DNA of 39,193 nt from positions 1-39,193 of the forward strand of contig WRBF01000014.1 in the NCBI GenBank assembly GCA_009784685.1. The letters are read 5' to 3'. This document shows positions 39,190 through 39,193 of the stretch, in pieces. How positions within the stretch are numbered: position 1 is the stretch's first letter; every line of letters begins with the position of its first letter. The notes under the pieces were generated by a model. It was not told the DNA's origin, did not search any database, and was given only the letters and a program-made list of their open reading frames with translations. Made by a program: the position numbers and the translations under genes. The stretch comes from Defluviitaleaceae bacterium (lineage in GTDB: Bacteria; Bacillota; Clostridia; Lachnospirales; WRBF01).

Positions 39190-39193
39190 CTAA

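Noticed and set aside
39044-39193. Integron attC site or transposon terminal inverted repeat
   Set aside because: No integrase or transposase is present, no attC core sites were recognised, and the 39 kb between the copies are ordinary chromosomal genes. A dispersed repeat family is the simpler reading.
1-39193. tRNA, rRNA, CRISPR, prophage or defence island
   Set aside because: No cloverleaf with CCA-proximal features, no rRNA segments, no regularly spaced repeats, and no recombinase, nuclease or phage genes were seen.

Overview
The window looks like chromosomal DNA of a motile, probably spore-forming, low-GC Gram-positive anaerobe of the Clostridia (Lachnospiraceae/Eubacteriales-like). The reasons are an AT-rich sequence with strong AGGAGG-type ribosome binding sites, many TTG starts, a FliY-type (CheC-FliN fusion) flagellar switch protein, SwrD/FlbD, a MecA adaptor and a SpoVAE homologue. 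No rRNA, tRNA, CRISPR array, transposase, integrase or phage gene was seen.

Layout. (1) 1-137 and 39044-39180 are two copies of a dispersed, hairpin-rich repeat in inverted orientation at the two ends. (2) 156-5570, minus strand: a phosphate-uptake operon, pstB2-pstS-pstC-pstA-pstB1-phoU-orf. (3) 5922-8750, plus strand: an M16C presequence-protease-like metallopeptidase. (4) 9119-30043, plus strand: one long flagellar/motility cluster, flgB-flgC-fliE-fliF-fliG-fliH-fliI-fliJ-motE-like-fliK-flgD-TIGR02530-flgE, then a probable internal promoter, then flbD-motA-motB-fliL-fliM-fliY-cheY-fliO-fliP-fliQ-fliR-flhB. It stops after flhB: flhA, flhF, flhG, sigD and the remaining che genes are not in the window. 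(5) 30180-36700: mecA, then a run of translation and modification genes (PRMT-like methyltransferase, spoVAE, prmA, rsmE, a degenerate receiver protein, a cysteine desulfurase and thiI). (6) 36748-38230: an ECF sigma factor and its zinc-finger anti-sigma factor. (7) 38307-38957: an unidentified protein with its own promoter and a strong terminator.

How the parts work together. The pst genes form a high-affinity phosphate ABC importer (PstS binds, PstCA is the channel, PstB the motor) with PhoU as signalling partner. The flagellar genes encode the rod (FlgB, FlgC, FliE), MS ring (FliF), switch (FliG, FliM, FliY), export ATPase complex (FliH, FliI, FliJ), export gate (FliO, P, Q, R, FlhB), hook and its assembly control (FlgD, FlgE, FliK), stator (MotA, MotB, FliL) and CheY. 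The desulfurase and ThiI genes form a tRNA 4-thiouridine pair.

The most interesting observation is the pair of PstB ATPases. PstB1 has lost the Walker A lysine, the Q-loop glutamine and the Walker B glutamate but keeps a perfect LSGGQ. PstB2 has all nucleotide-site residues but an altered LPAGQ signature. The two are complementary, as expected for an obligate heterodimer with one consensus and one degenerate ATP site, a design known from ABC exporters. Other points are a receiver protein with Glu at the phosphoacceptor position, an anti-sigma factor ending in an acidic six-cysteine tail, a FlgD with four apparent tandem modules, a probable CTG-initiated spoVAE, and the end repeats with a three-hairpin fold.
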